A stretch of DNA of 64,000 bases from Pseudoduganella buxea (GTDB lineage Bacteria > Pseudomonadota > Gammaproteobacteria > Burkholderiales > Burkholderiaceae_D): contig NZ_WNKZ01000001.1 in assembly GCF_009720835.1 (NCBI RefSeq), forward strand, positions 1 through 64,000. Direction: 5' to 3'. Made by a program: the position numbers and the translations under genes. This document shows, piece after piece, positions 25,921-35,546 of this stretch; the stretch's first letter is position 1, and each line of letters starts with the position of its first letter. Below the pieces are notes generated by a model, which saw only the letters and a program-made list of their open reading frames with translations, ran no database searches and was not told the DNA's origin.

Positions 25921-26407
25921 TCTTCTGCGCGGCCTGGGCGGCCGTGCTGCCGCTGGCGTCGACGGCTTCCGGGTTGGCGCCGCGCGCGAGCAGCAGTTGC
26001 GCCATCTCGACACGGTTGAACATGGCCGCGAACATCAGCGGCGTGCGGCCATCCGCGCCGGCCCCATCGACCTGGGCACCGTGTTCCAGCAGCAGGGTGG
26101 CAATCGCCAGGTCGCCCTTGAAGGCGGCGCCCATCAGCGGCGTCTGGCCGGCGTCGTTGCGCAGCTCGGGGTCGGCGCCATGTTCGAGCAACATGCGGGT
26201 GGTGTCGGCGTGGCCGTTGTAGCTGGCCAGCATCAGGAGGCTGTCGCCCCGCTCGTTGCGCAGATTGCGCGGCAGGCCTTTTTCCAGCAGCAGCGCCAGT
26301 TCGCCCGTCTCGCCGCTTCGGGCGTACTGGACGATCTTCTGCGCGAAGGCGAGGGTGGCTTCGTCGATTTCGGCGGCCGTGGGGGCGCCCGGTTCGTTCG
26401 CTTGCAT
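25877..26407 (-). CDS. ankyrin-repeat protein
   Basis: A 176-residue soluble protein with about four ankyrin repeats: ERGDSLLMLASYNGHADTTRMLLEHGADPEL, AGQTPLMGAAFKGDLAIATLLLEHGAQVDG, DGRTPLMFAAMFNRVEMAQLLLARGANPEA and a last partial unit DASGSTAAQAAQKMGAADTYALL. Such repeats mediate protein binding; the partner is unknown. The start at 26407 has AAGGAGTA upstream and is preferred over an earlier one. Its final codons are duplicated at 24003-24045, on the far side of the PAS/GGDEF/EAL gene. Confidence 0.9.
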   Translation of the reverse strand: MQANEPGAPTAAEIDEATLAFAQKIVQYARSGETGELALLLEKGLPRNLRNERGDSLLMLASYNGHADTTRMLLEHGADPELRNDAGQTPLMGAAFKGDLAIATLLLEHGAQVDGAGADGRTPLMFAAMFNRVEMAQLLLARGANPEAVDASGSTAAQAAQKMGAADTYALLAPPA

Positions 26408-26471
26408 GCGGTACTCCTTATGATGATGGAGCACAGCATAACGCCGATCGGGCGCCCTTGCCCGCACGATC

Positions 26472-28361
26472 TCAGCCGTCGATACGGATCGTCAGGCCCG
26501 TGGCGCTGTATTCCGGCGTGGCCTTGTACCCATCGACGACGATGGTGCCGTACACGCCACGGCGCGCGCCGGCCGACAGCACCGCATAGCTGCTGCCCAC
26601 CTGCGGCTTGAAGCCGTTGCCGAACTTCAGGCGCAAGGTGCCGCCGGCAATGGTGGCCGTGCCACGGACGGCGATGAGGCCCGCATTGGCGCCATTCATC
26701 GTGATTTCCAAGGTGCTGCCGTTTAATTGGGCGTAGTTACCGCCGATGACGAGCTGGCCCGGCGCTACGCTGGCCAGCATGCCGCCGCCCACGTACACGT
26801 CGCCCGCGCCCAGCGCCGTGTTCGATGCCGCCTCCAGTGTGCCGCCATCGACCTGGGTGCCGCCGACCCAGCTGTTATTGCCATGCAGCGCCAGCCTGCC
26901 GCTGCCCTTCAAGGTCAGCTTGCCGCCGCCGCCGATATCGTTGCGCCAGGCGTCCATGGCGTAAAAGCCGCCCCGGGCGGCGTCCATCGCCACCACCACG
27001 TTGCCGGTGAAGGCGCCGTAGCCGTCGGCGGCGGCGAACAGGTTCAGCCGTCCCCACCCTTCCGGGTCGTCCATCACGGGGTAGCCGGAGGGCAGCGCGG
27101 TGCTGCGCAACACCGCGCGGCGCTGCATCGCATCCAGGTAGGGCAGGCGCGTTTCCAGGATCGCTTCAGCGCCCTTCGGCACGCTGGCCGCCACGTTGCC
27201 GGCCTTGATCTGCGGGAAGCCGTACGTCATGCGGCGCAGGTAGTTGGCGCGGTTGACGGTGCGGTCGGCATAGCGGTCGGCCGTCGATGGCGTGTGGGCG
27301 TAGGCATGCAAGGTGTTCGCGTTCGTGCCGGTCTGGGCCATGACCCATTTGTGGGCGTCGTCGTAGGCCTGCCGCTTCAGTGCGGCGTTCGCCGGGTCGT
27401 TCAGGTTGCCGGCGAAAATGGCCTGGGCCAGGATGCGCCCGCCCATTACATCCAGCGGCGAATGCATGCCCGACAGCACGCGGTTCTCGGCCAGTTCCGT
27501 GCCCCGCACCAGCATTTCCTGGAAGCGCTCGGGCATCGCATAAGCCATCGACAGCGCGTTCATGAAGCCGGCGTTCGAGTGGCCGCTGGGGAAGCCGCCG
27601 TCCGTCGACGGTGTCTGGCTTTTCGCCGGCACGAGGGCCGGGGCCACCAGCACGTCGGCCGACCAGCGCCACGGCCGTGGGTACTTGTAGTAGCGCTTCG
27701 ACGGTTCGGTCGAGCCGTTGTTGCGCATCGCATTGATCATGCGTACGACGGCGCCGAACTCGGGCGTGTTCGGGTCGCCGGCGCCGTTGCCGCCGTCGTC
27801 GTACTTGACCGTCGTCGCGTCGGCCGGCACGCCGGTGATCGTCGTCGTCGCCTTCGAGCCGGCACGCCAGGCCGCCGTCAACGGGCCGAGGCCGTCGACG
27901 ATGCTGTAGGCCTGGTTCTGGCGGTCGTCCATGTAGGCCGCCGTCGCCTGCGCGGCCGTGCGGCGGGTGGTGGCGTCGATGACGTACTGGATATTCTGGC
28001 GATGGATGGCATCGTTGAGCACCGTACCCTGGTCCGGCAGGCCGCTCCACGTGCTGACGTCCACCGTTTCCGTCACAGGCTTCCACAGCTCGCGGAAGCC
28101 CGCCAGGGTGCGCACGCCCACGTTCACGTCCATCGTCAGGAAACTCTGCTGGTTCGACGCGGCATTGTCGACGAAGGCGGCCGCGGCCGGCAGCGGCACG
28201 TTTTCCACGAAGCCCGGATCGACCGGCGCGGCGGGTGCACCCGAGACGGGGGAGACATCGACGCCGCCGCCACCGCCGCAGGCGGACAGCAGCAACAGCA
28301 CGGCGGAGGACAGGACGGAACGGGACAAGGCAGCAGACATGGATACTTTCGGCAATGACAT
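26472..28361 (-). CDS. PAP2-type acid phosphatase lipoprotein with autotransporter-like C-terminal repeat
   Basis: A 629-residue exported protein. The signal ends in the lipobox LLSAC followed by GGGGG, so it is probably lipid-anchored. The PAP2/vanadium-haloperoxidase-type active site is seen in KYPRPWRW, DGGFPSGHSNAGFM and SGMHSPLDVMGGR, matching KX6RP-PSGH-SRX5HX3D with small changes. The C-terminal 180 residues (GKLTLKGSGRLALHGNNSWVGGTQVDGGTLEAASNTALG...) resemble passenger-associated transport repeats of autotransporters, but there is no beta-barrel. An alternative start lies seven codons downstream. Likely a cell-surface or periplasmic phosphomonoesterase. Confidence 0.85.
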   Translation of the reverse strand: MSLPKVSMSAALSRSVLSSAVLLLLSACGGGGGVDVSPVSGAPAAPVDPGFVENVPLPAAAAFVDNAASNQQSFLTMDVNVGVRTLAGFRELWKPVTETVDVSTWSGLPDQGTVLNDAIHRQNIQYVIDATTRRTAAQATAAYMDDRQNQAYSIVDGLGPLTAAWRAGSKATTTITGVPADATTVKYDDGGNGAGDPNTPEFGAVVRMINAMRNNGSTEPSKRYYKYPRPWRWSADVLVAPALVPAKSQTPSTDGGFPSGHSNAGFMNALSMAYAMPERFQEMLVRGTELAENRVLSGMHSPLDVMGGRILAQAIFAGNLNDPANAALKRQAYDDAHKWVMAQTGTNANTLHAYAHTPSTADRYADRTVNRANYLRRMTYGFPQIKAGNVAASVPKGAEAILETRLPYLDAMQRRAVLRSTALPSGYPVMDDPEGWGRLNLFAAADGYGAFTGNVVVAMDAARGGFYAMDAWRNDIGGGGKLTLKGSGRLALHGNNSWVGGTQVDGGTLEAASNTALGAGDVYVGGGMLASVAPGQLVIGGNYAQLNGSTLEITMNGANAGLIAVRGTATIAGGTLRLKFGNGFKPQVGSSYAVLSAGARRGVYGTIVVDGYKATPEYSATGLTIRIDG

Positions 28362-28413
28362 TGCAGCGCATTATTCCGCGCCGCTGTGACAAGCCGATGA
28401 CGGCCCGATGACG

Positions 28414-28794
28414 TCAGTCCTCGTCGACCTCGCAAAAGCGCAGCCGGTTGCCGAAGGGGGCGGCGATTTCCATCTGCCGGCCCCATGGCACGGCGGTAAC
28501 GGTGGGGTGGGCATAGCCATAGTTCTTCGCGGTCAGCTCCTGCTGCCAGGCGTCGATGCCATCGACGGGCACGAACACGGTGGAGCCGGGCGTGGCGTCG
28601 CCGTAATGCTCGGACAGGTGCAGCACCAGGCCGCTGCGGCTGACCTGCCGGTACAGCGGCATGCCGGGCGCGAAGCGGTGTTCCCAGTCCAAGGTGAAGC
28701 CGAGGAAATCCTGGTAGAACTCGCGCGCCTTGTCCTCGGCGAAGATGCGCAGGATGGGGATGGCGGGGGACAGGTTCCAGGACGGGGTGTTCAT
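28414..28794 (-). CDS. glyoxalase/bleomycin-resistance (VOC) family protein
   Basis: A 126-residue VOC-fold protein: AIPILRIFAEDKAREFYQDFLGFTLDWEHRF, then LHLSEHYGDATPGSTVFVPVDGIDAWQQEL and a final GNRLRFCEVDE. The layout resembles the glyoxalase superfamily proteins annotated as bleomycin-resistance-like, but metal-binding residues and substrate cannot be assigned with confidence. GGAG lies upstream of the ATG at 28794. It is a single-gene unit after pckG. Confidence 0.83.
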   Translation of the reverse strand: MNTPSWNLSPAIPILRIFAEDKAREFYQDFLGFTLDWEHRFAPGMPLYRQVSRSGLVLHLSEHYGDATPGSTVFVPVDGIDAWQQELTAKNYGYAHPTVTAVPWGRQMEIAAPFGNRLRFCEVDED

Positions 28795-28850
28795 GTGTTC
28801 TCCTCGGTGCGTGGGAGGCACAGCATAGCGCAAGCGGCGGCCTTGACAAC

Positions 28851-28877
28851 AAAAAAGCGCACCCGCAGGTGCGCTTT
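28851..28877 (-). terminator. rho-independent terminator of pckG
   Basis: On the leftward transcript AAAGCGCACC-TGCG-GGTGCGCTTT is followed by further Ts, 20 bases after the pckG stop: a 10-bp stem with a U-tract. Confidence 0.85.
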
Positions 28878-28897
28878 CCGGTTGCAAAACACCAGCC

Positions 28898-30763
28898 TTA
28901 GTTGGCCAGGCGCTGCTCCAGCTTGGCCTTGTTGTCGGTCAGTTCCTTCGGCAGGCGATAGGCCAGCTTGTCGAACAGTTCCGCATGCAGCTTCAGCTCT
29001 TCGCGCCAGGCGTCCTTGTCGATGGACGTGATGGTCTCGAACTCTTCCGGCGAGAACGGGATGCCGTCCCAGTGCAGGTCGCCGTAGCGCGGCGTCGTGC
29101 CGAACAGCGTCTCGATGCCGCCGGCCTGGCCTTCGATGCGTTCCAGCATCCACTTCAGCACGCGCATATTGTCGCCGAAGCCAGGCCACACGAAGTGACC
29201 TTGCTCGTCGGTGCGGAACCAGTTGACGCAGAAGATCTTAGGCAGCGCGGCCGGGTTCTGGGCCGTGATTTTCGAACCCAGGTCCAGCCAGTGCTGGAAG
29301 TACTCGCTCATGTTGTAGCCGATAAACGGCAGCATGGCGAACGGGTCGCGGCGCACGACGCCCATCTGGCCGGCGGCAGCAGCGGTGGTTTCCGAGCCCA
29401 TCGTGGCGGCCATGTAGACGCCTTCGACCCAGTCACGCGCTTCCGTGACGAGCGGGACCGTGGTGGAGCGGCGGCCGCCGAAGATGAAGGCCGAGATCGG
29501 CACGCCGGCCGGATCGTCCCAGGCCGGGTCGATGACGGGGTTCTGCACGGCCGACACGGTGAAGCGCGCGTTCGGGTGCGCCGCCTTGGTGCCCGAGGCC
29601 GGCGTCCAGTCCTTGCCCTGCCAGTCGATCAGGTGGGCTGGCGCTTCCTTCGTCATGCCTTCCCACCACACGTCGCCGTCGTCGGTCAGCGCGACGTTGG
29701 TGAAGATGGTGTTCTCGCGCAGCGAGGCCATGCAGTTGAAGTTGGTCTTCTCGTTGGTGCCCGGCGCCACGCCGAAGTAGCCTGCTTCCGGGTTGATCGC
29801 ATACAGGCGGCCATCGGCGCCCGGCTTGATCCAGGCGATATCGTCGCCGATGGTGGTGATTTTCCAGCCCTTGAACGACGCTGGGGGAATCAGCATGGCG
29901 AAGTTGGTCTTGCCGCAGGCCGAAGGGAAAGCAGCGGCGATGTAGTGCTTCTTGCCTTCGGGCGATTCCACGCCCAGGATCAGCATGTGCTCGGCCAGCC
30001 AGCCGGCGCCGCCCTGCTTGGCTTCCTGGTAGCCCATGTTCGAGGCGATGCGCAGCGCGAAGCATTTCTTGCCCAGCAGTGCGTTGCCGCCGTAACCGGA
30101 GCCGTAGGACCAGATTTCACGCGTTTCCGGGAAGTGGACGATGTATTTGGTGGCGTTGCAAGGCCACGGCACATCCTTCTGGCCGGCGGCCAGCGGCGCG
30201 CCGACGGTGTGGATGCACGGCACGAATTCGCCGTCTTCACCCAGCACGTCGTAGACGGCCTTGCCCATGCGCGTCATCGTGCGCATGTTCACGGCCACGT
30301 AAGGCGAGTCGGACAGTTCCACGCCGATATGGGCGATCGGCGAACCCAGCGGGCCCATCGAGAACGGCACGACGTACATCGTGCGGCCGGCCATGCAGCC
30401 GTCGAACAGGCCGTTCAGCGTGCCGCGCATTTCGGCGGGGTCGGTCCAGTTGTTGGTGGGGCCGGCGTCTTCCTTGTTGGCCGAGCAGATGAAGGTGCGG
30501 TCTTCGACGCGTGCCACGTCGGTGGGGTCCGAGCAGGCCAGGTAGGAATTCGGGCGCTTGGCTTCGTTCAGCTTCTTCATGGTGCCGGCCGCAACCATCT
30601 CGCCGCACAGGCGATCGTATTCTTCTTGCGAGCCGTCGCACCAGTAGATGCGGTCCGGCTTCGTCAACGCGGCCACCTCGGCCACCCAGTTGATCAGCTT
30701 TTGCTGTTTAATGTAAGCTGGTGCGTTCATCGTTGCAACGCCTCCCATAAGGGGCTGATTCAT
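28898..30763 (-). CDS. pckG: phosphoenolpyruvate carboxykinase (GTP)
   Basis: A 621-residue GTP-dependent enzyme converting oxaloacetate to phosphoenolpyruvate, the entry step of gluconeogenesis. The kinase loop [13 protein letters not shown], the substrate segment [14 protein letters not shown] and the region [14 protein letters not shown] are typical of the GTP class and not of the ATP class. Length is normal. The start at 30763 has GGAGG five bases upstream; [10 protein letters not shown] at 30730 also has GGAGG and cannot be excluded. It is monocistronic, with a terminator at 28851-28877. Confidence 0.97.
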   Translation of the reverse strand: MNQPLMGGVATMNAPAYIKQQKLINWVAEVAALTKPDRIYWCDGSQEEYDRLCGEMVAAGTMKKLNEAKRPNSYLACSDPTDVARVEDRTFICSANKEDAGPTNNWTDPAEMRGTLNGLFDGCMAGRTMYVVPFSMGPLGSPIAHIGVELSDSPYVAVNMRTMTRMGKAVYDVLGEDGEFVPCIHTVGAPLAAGQKDVPWPCNATKYIVHFPETREIWSYGSGYGGNALLGKKCFALRIASNMGYQEAKQGGAGWLAEHMLILGVESPEGKKHYIAAAFPSACGKTNFAMLIPPASFKGWKITTIGDDIAWIKPGADGRLYAINPEAGYFGVAPGTNEKTNFNCMASLRENTIFTNVALTDDGDVWWEGMTKEAPAHLIDWQGKDWTPASGTKAAHPNARFTVSAVQNPVIDPAWDDPAGVPISAFIFGGRRSTTVPLVTEARDWVEGVYMAATMGSETTAAAAGQMGVVRRDPFAMLPFIGYNMSEYFQHWLDLGSKITAQNPAALPKIFCVNWFRTDEQGHFVWPGFGDNMRVLKWMLERIEGQAGGIETLFGTTPRYGDLHWDGIPFSPEEFETITSIDKDAWREELKLHAELFDKLAYRLPKELTDNKAKLEQRLAN

Positions 30764-31235
30764 AGTACCTCCAATGCCAATTAAGAATTCGTTTCTCGGC
30801 AGGATCGTCGTCAGCTTGTGGCTTGCGCTCGGAGTAGCATTCGAAATGCTTCGGCACGGAATACGGCGGTTCTGTCGCTGCGCCGTCGCCGGCGCGCTTC
30901 CGGCCGGATAGGCGGAAGTTGGAACACAATCGAGGGAAGATGGGCGGCACTGCCGAGATATAGCGTTAAAAGCGCTGACTGATGACGTTGACCGCGCGCG
31001 GCTCGGGCGAGCCCGTGGCGCTGCTTTTGCAGCGCACGCGGGCCAGGGCTGGATCGCGCTGCGGGTCTCGACGTGCTCAGCCGTCTACTTCCCCGATCCG
31101 GCCGATTGTACACCTGCACCCGAACCTTTCAGACAAAAATGTAGGAAAAATGGTTGACCAATGTAGTAGGCTATTCGAGATATTCACGATCCTGTTATTT
31201 CCCTACCAATTAATCACGAAACCTGGCTATCTGAC
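30764..31235. promoter_or_regulatory. 472-bp divergent intergenic region
   Basis: Separates pckG from the divergent dehydrogenase gene and presumably holds both promoters. I see no convincing gene. The only notable element is TGGTTGACCA at 31151-31160, a 10-bp near-palindrome of the TGGT-N2-ACCA kind bound by some GntR regulators; assignment is speculative. Confidence 0.4.
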
Positions 31236-32237
31236 ATGAAAATTGCAATTCTCGACGACCATCAGGACGCTGTCCGCGAGCTGGAATGCTTCGGTCTGCT
31301 GGACGATCATGACGTCAAGGTCTTCAACAATTCCATCCGCGGCGCCGGCCAGCTGGTGGCCCGGCTGACGCCGTTCGACGCCATTGTGCTGATCCGCGAG
31401 CGCACGGAACTGTCCCGCGCCCTGCTGTCGAGGTTGCCCAACCTCAAGCTGATTTCCCAAACGGGCAAGGTCAGCGGCCATATCGACGTGGCCGCCGCCA
31501 CCGGGCTGGGCATCGCCATCGCGGAAGGCGTCGGCTCACCGGTTGCCCCGGCCGAGCTGGCCTGGGCCCTGATCATGGCGGCCCAGCGCAAGATCGTGCC
31601 CTACGCCGCCAATTTGAAGGGCGGCTTGTGGCAGACGGTATCGACCAGCCAGCCCTTCAACACGCTGGGCACGGTGCTGCGGGGGCGCACCCTGGGTATC
31701 TGGAGCTATGGCAAGATCGGCAAGCTGGTGGCCGGCTACGGTCGCGCCTTCGGCATGGACGTGATGGTGTGGGGTGGCGACGCCAGCCGCGCTGCCGCCG
31801 TGGCCGACGGCTACCGGGCCGCGCCGTCGCGCGAAGCGTTCTTCGAGGAAGCGGACGTGCTGACCCTGCACCTGCGCCTGGCCGACGCCACCCGTGGCAT
31901 CGTCACGGCCGAGGACTTGGCACGGATGAAGCCGGACGCCCTGTTCGTCAACACCAGCCGGGCCGAACTGGTGGAAGACGGCGCCCTGGAAAGCGCCCTG
32001 CGTGCGGGCAAGCCGGGTGCCGCGGCGCTCGATGTCTTCACCAGCGAACCCCTGCCGGAAGATTCCCCGCTGCTGCGCATGCCGCAAGTGCTGGCCACGC
32101 CCCACCTGGGCTACGTCGAACGTGACAGCTACGAGCTGTACTTCCGCCACGCCTTCCAGAACCTGGTCGACTTCACCAACGGCAACTGCAAGACCATCCT
32201 GAACCCCGACTACGTCCAGCACGTCAAGGCGCTTTAA
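31236..32237 (+). CDS. D-2-hydroxyacid dehydrogenase family protein
   Basis: A 333-residue NAD(P)-dependent dehydrogenase. The Rossmann motif is degenerate (LGIWSYGKIGKLVAGYGRAFGMDV, with Trp-Ser-Tyr in place of the first Gly pair). The catalytic triad is readable: Arg in NTSRAELVEDGAL, Glu in LDVFTSEPLPEDS and His in ATPHLGYVERD. The N-terminal LDDHQDAVRELECF and the family length fit the 3-phosphoglycerate-dehydrogenase-like branch. The substrate is unknown. It diverges from pckG and is followed by two repeat units. Confidence 0.9.
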   Translation: MKIAILDDHQDAVRELECFGLLDDHDVKVFNNSIRGAGQLVARLTPFDAIVLIRERTELSRALLSRLPNLKLISQTGKVSGHIDVAAATGLGIAIAEGVGSPVAPAELAWALIMAAQRKIVPYAANLKGGLWQTVSTSQPFNTLGTVLRGRTLGIWSYGKIGKLVAGYGRAFGMDVMVWGGDASRAAAVADGYRAAPSREAFFEEADVLTLHLRLADATRGIVTAEDLARMKPDALFVNTSRAELVEDGALESALRAGKPGAAALDVFTSEPLPEDSPLLRMPQVLATPHLGYVERDSYELYFRHAFQNLVDFTNGNCKTILNPDYVQHVKAL

Positions 32238-32256
32238 CGGCTCAGCCTGTGTCCAC

Positions 32257-32395
32257 CCTGGGGTCAGACCCCGACGTAGACATGACCTCAACCGCAATTT
32301 ACAGCTGTGTTCGTGTCCGTGTCGGGGTCTGACCCTATGGTGGACACGACCTCAACCGTAAATTACAGCTGTGTCCGTGTCCGGGTCCGAACAGG
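32257..32395. repeat. two tandem 62-bp repeat units with REP-like cores
   Basis: Two copies of GACCTCAACCGYAAWTTACAGCTGTGT lie at 32284-32310 and 32346-32372, each followed by CGTGTCCG. They are interleaved with GGGGTCAGACCCC (32260-32272) and GGGTCTGACCC (32325-32335). The array lies between the dehydrogenase and the convergent 32508-33260 gene. No coding potential. Confidence 0.7.
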
Positions 32396-32507
32396 GCAAT
32401 TGCCGCTATGCGATTGCCCGCTTTGCAGCAAGGAGCAGGGCTCCTTGAAACCCTGCTTCGCGCCCACGGTGGGCAGGAGCACAGCCGTACAGGGGGAGCT
32501 TGCGGAT

Positions 32508-33260
32508 TTACGCTTCGGGAATGCCGGTGAGATTGATACGGCGGGCGGGCATGGCGTGGACTTTCGACCACAGGCCGGCCCAGCCGGGTGGCCAGCCGAT
32601 GTCCGGGCCGTTGTAGACGGGCAGGCCGGCGCGGACGGGGATGACGGGAACGGGCGGCATCTCCGTCAGCGGGGCGCCGTGCGGGCGCTGCATGTCCAGG
32701 CTGTACATATAGCCCGGCAGCAAGAGGTCGCACACCTGGGCGAACCAGGCCGTATGGTCCTCGTCGCGGCCCAGGGCCTGGGCCAGGCCCTGCGGGTCGA
32801 ACTTCGCCAGCGCATGCACCAGCTCTTCCGTCGTGGCGGCGGGATTGTCGCCCCAGCCCATTACGGGGTTGACGTTGTAGTCCGCGCCCGAGCCGTACCA
32901 CCCTTCGCGCCAGGAACGCTGCATCCAGTCGCGCGTGCCGGTAAACAAATGCCAGCGCCAGTGCAGCCCGGACGGCTTCGGCCACGAATACAAATACAGC
33001 TTCTGGTAACCGGCCTGGTGCAGCGCACGCACCATCGCCATCAGCCGCGCGTGGGGCATGCGGTCCGGCGGTGCGCGGCGGAACAGGATCGCTTCGCCGT
33101 CGGCAAACTGCACCTCGTCGGTGGACAAGTTCAAATCCAGGGTGCGTGACTCGCTGCCGAAGCGGGCCGCGATCCAGCCCGTCAGCAGGTTGACGGCCGT
33201 GATCACGCCGTAGCCGCGATGACGGTGAAAAATGACGGTGCCGGGAGCGAGCGCTTTCAT
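32508..33260 (-). CDS. hypothetical protein
   Basis: A 250-residue soluble protein not recognised as any family. The N-terminal PGTVIFHRHRGYGVITAVNLLTGWIAARF has the look of a KOW/SH3-like small barrel (a CarD-type or RNA-polymerase-binding segment would be similar), then a mixed region with LYLYSWPKPSGLHWRWHLF. A C-terminal stretch is Pro-rich (GAPLTEMPPVPVIPVRAGLP). No signal or membrane segment. Codon use matches the surroundings, so it is likely a real gene. Confidence 0.65.
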   Translation of the reverse strand: MKALAPGTVIFHRHRGYGVITAVNLLTGWIAARFGSESRTLDLNLSTDEVQFADGEAILFRRAPPDRMPHARLMAMVRALHQAGYQKLYLYSWPKPSGLHWRWHLFTGTRDWMQRSWREGWYGSGADYNVNPVMGWGDNPAATTEELVHALAKFDPQGLAQALGRDEDHTAWFAQVCDLLLPGYMYSLDMQRPHGAPLTEMPPVPVIPVRAGLPVYNGPDIGWPPGWAGLWSKVHAMPARRINLTGIPEA

Positions 33261-33469
33261 GATTGTTGCAGAGAGACTTCCAACGTGATACGGGGAAATG
33301 GTTCAAACGTGGCCGACTGTCGCCGCGGGGCCAAGCTCATTGCAATAGTTTTCTAGTGTACTCAACGTGCCCGCAAGACGCCAGATGAGCGCGGACAAAG
33401 TTTTGGTGGTTCCGTCCCCGCCACGCAGGCTATCATTGGGCATTTCTGCAACTACTTATCTGTACGACC

Positions 33470-33955
33470 ATGACACTGCGCATCATCGCCACCGGCGGCA
33501 CTTTCGACAAGCATTACAACGAACTGAACGGCACCCTGGGCTTCGCCGACAGCCACCTGCCGGCCGCGCTGGCCCGGGCCCGGCTGACCGTCGACGTGCA
33601 GCTGGAGCTGCTGCCCCTGCTCGACTCGCTCGACATGCAGGATGCCGACCGCGCCCGCGTGCTGGCCGCGTGCCAGGGTGCCGCCGAGCGCGCCATCGTC
33701 ATCGTTCACGGTACGGACACGATGCCGGAGACGGCGGCCGTGCTGGGCGCTGCCGGCCTGGACAAGACGATCGTCCTGACGGGCGCCATGATCCCTTACG
33801 AGATCGCCAACTCCGACGCCCTGTTCAACCTGGGCTTTGCCTGCGGCGTGGCGCAAGCCCTGCCGCCGGGCGTGCACGTGGCGATGAACGGGCGCATCTT
33901 CGCCTGGGATAACGTGCAGAAGAACCGCGCAGCTGGAGTCTTCCAACCCAAGTAA
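33470..33955 (+). CDS. asparaginase-like protein, N-terminal domain only
   Basis: A 161-residue protein corresponding to the N-terminal catalytic domain of type I/II L-asparaginases. The two catalytic Thr motifs are present (IIATGGTFDK and HGTDTMPETA) and a Lys lies in the following segment (LDKTIVLTGAMIPYE). The C-terminal domain found in standard asparaginases (about 330 residues) is absent, so the oligomer must differ. Short homologues occur in Burkholderiales, so this is probably an intact short family rather than a truncation. It is followed after 18 bases by a methyltransferase. Confidence 0.8.
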   Translation: MTLRIIATGGTFDKHYNELNGTLGFADSHLPAALARARLTVDVQLELLPLLDSLDMQDADRARVLAACQGAAERAIVIVHGTDTMPETAAVLGAAGLDKTIVLTGAMIPYEIANSDALFNLGFACGVAQALPPGVHVAMNGRIFAWDNVQKNRAAGVFQPK

Positions 33956-33973
33956 CGTTTGAAAGGAACGTCA

Positions 33974-35512
33974 ATGCCCGACTGGACTGCCGGCTATGTT
34001 GCCGACATTGGTTATACTTACGGCACCTATGCCGAACTGAATCCCCAACGTATCCGCCTGGCCTTCCTGATGGCGGGGCTGGTACCACCCGAAACCGGTA
34101 CCGCCTGCGAACTCGGTTTTGGTCAGGGCATGAGCGTCAACATCCACGCCGCCGCGTCGACCACGACGTGGTACGGCACCGATTTCAATCCATCCCAGGC
34201 CGGGTTCGCGCGCGAGCTGGCGGTGGCCTCCGGCGCCGATGCCCACCTGTATGACCAGTCCTTCGAACAGTTCTGTTCGCGCACGGACCTGCCCGACTTC
34301 GACTACATCGCCCTGCACGGCATCTTCAGCTGGATTTCCGACGAGAACCGCGCCATCGTCGTCGACTTCATTCGCCGCAAGCTGAAGGTCGGCGGCGTGC
34401 TCTACATCAGCTACAACACCCAACCCGGCTGGGCCGCCATGGCGCCGCTGCGCGACCTGATGGCCGAGCACGCCAACGTGATGGCGGCGCCCGGCGTCGG
34501 CAGCACGGCCCGGGTCGAACAGAGCCTGACGTTTGTCGAGCGGCTGCTGGCCACGGAACCGCGCTACCTGCGCGCCAATCCCATGGCCAAGGCCCGTTTC
34601 GAGAAAAGCAGGAGCCAGGACCCGGCCTACCTGGCCCATGAATTCTTCAATCGCGACTGGCTGCCTGTGACGTTCTCGCAGCTGGCGCGCTGGCTGGAAC
34701 CGGCCAAGCTCAACTTTGCCTGCTCGGCCAATTACCTGGACCACCTCGATTTCATCAACCTGACGGCGGAACAACGCCAGCTGATGGCCGACATCGACGA
34801 CCCCGTGTTTGCCCAGACGACGCGCGACATCATCGTCAACCAGTCGTTCCGCCGCGACTACTGGGTACGCGGTGCGCGCAAGCTCGATACCATCGCGCTG
34901 GACGAGCAGATCTTCCAATGTCGCGTGATGCTGCTCACGAACCGCGAAGCCGTGCCGCTGAAGGCCACCGGCACGCTGGGCGAAGTGAGCCTGAACGAAG
35001 AGGTGTATGGGCCGCTCCTGGACCGGATGGCGGGGCATGAGGCCTTGAGCATCGGCGACCTGATGGCATATGGCAATACCATCAAGCTGAGCCGGTCGAA
35101 GGTACTGCAGGCAGTTTTCGTGCTGGTGGGAATCGGTGTGGTGGGCATGTTGCAGGACCAGCACACAATCGACCGGGCGACGCCGCAGGCGCAGAAGCTC
35201 AACCTGCACCTGTGTGCGCTTGCAAGGGGCGGCAGCCAGGTACAACACCTGGCTGTGCCGGCAACGGGCGGGCCGTTGAAGGTGGATCGCTTCCACCAGC
35301 TGTTCATCCTGGCGCGCTCGATGGGCAGCCGCGACGCGCAGGACTGGGCCGCTTATGCAATGTCGGTGCTGAGCAGGATGGGCCATCGCTTGACGGTCGA
35401 CGGCAAGCCCATGGAGTCTGACACGGAACAGCTGGAGGATCTCCTAAACCGGGCCACGGTGTTCCGTGACAAGATCCTGCCGATCCTGGTGAAACTGGGC
35501 GTCGTGGCGTGA
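33974..35512 (+). CDS. class I SAM-dependent methyltransferase with regulatory domain
   Basis: A 512-residue protein. The SAM-binding motif is CELGFGQGMSVNIHA near residue 47, followed by YGTDFNPSQAGFA and FDYIALHGIFSWISDENR. The rest corresponds to a long 'methyltransferase regulatory domain' (about residues 210-300, DIDDPVFAQTTRDIIVNQSFRRDYWVRG) and a C-terminal winged-helix-like region. Targets in this family are largely unknown, with glycan or protein methylation proposed. GAAAGGA before 33974 sets the start. Probably co-transcribed with the asparaginase-like gene. Confidence 0.88.
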   Translation: MPDWTAGYVADIGYTYGTYAELNPQRIRLAFLMAGLVPPETGTACELGFGQGMSVNIHAAASTTTWYGTDFNPSQAGFARELAVASGADAHLYDQSFEQFCSRTDLPDFDYIALHGIFSWISDENRAIVVDFIRRKLKVGGVLYISYNTQPGWAAMAPLRDLMAEHANVMAAPGVGSTARVEQSLTFVERLLATEPRYLRANPMAKARFEKSRSQDPAYLAHEFFNRDWLPVTFSQLARWLEPAKLNFACSANYLDHLDFINLTAEQRQLMADIDDPVFAQTTRDIIVNQSFRRDYWVRGARKLDTIALDEQIFQCRVMLLTNREAVPLKATGTLGEVSLNEEVYGPLLDRMAGHEALSIGDLMAYGNTIKLSRSKVLQAVFVLVGIGVVGMLQDQHTIDRATPQAQKLNLHLCALARGGSQVQHLAVPATGGPLKVDRFHQLFILARSMGSRDAQDWAAYAMSVLSRMGHRLTVDGKPMESDTEQLEDLLNRATVFRDKILPILVKLGVVA

Positions 35513-35516
35513 CCGG

Positions 35517-35542
35517 CCGGCGGCGTGCAGGCACGCCGCCGG
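35517..35542. terminator. strong stem-loop between convergent genes
   Basis: CCGGCGGCGTGC-AG-GCACGCCGCCGG, a 12-bp perfect inverted repeat between the methyltransferase and rdgC stops. GC-rich without a T-tract; likely a shared terminator or transcript-stabilising hairpin. Confidence 0.55.
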
Positions 35543-35546
35543 GACA

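Noticed and set aside
30730..30763. Alternative pckG start at 30730
   Set aside because: Both starts have a ribosome site; the upstream one fits the longer N-terminus common in betaproteobacterial enzymes, so it was kept but not proven.
28985..30784. 599-codon open frame antisense to pckG
   Set aside because: Shadow of pckG; composition is typical of antisense frames and no ribosome site precedes it.
32257..32395. Short repeat array considered as a CRISPR
   Set aside because: Only two units, palindromic cores inside the spacing and no cas genes anywhere in the window.
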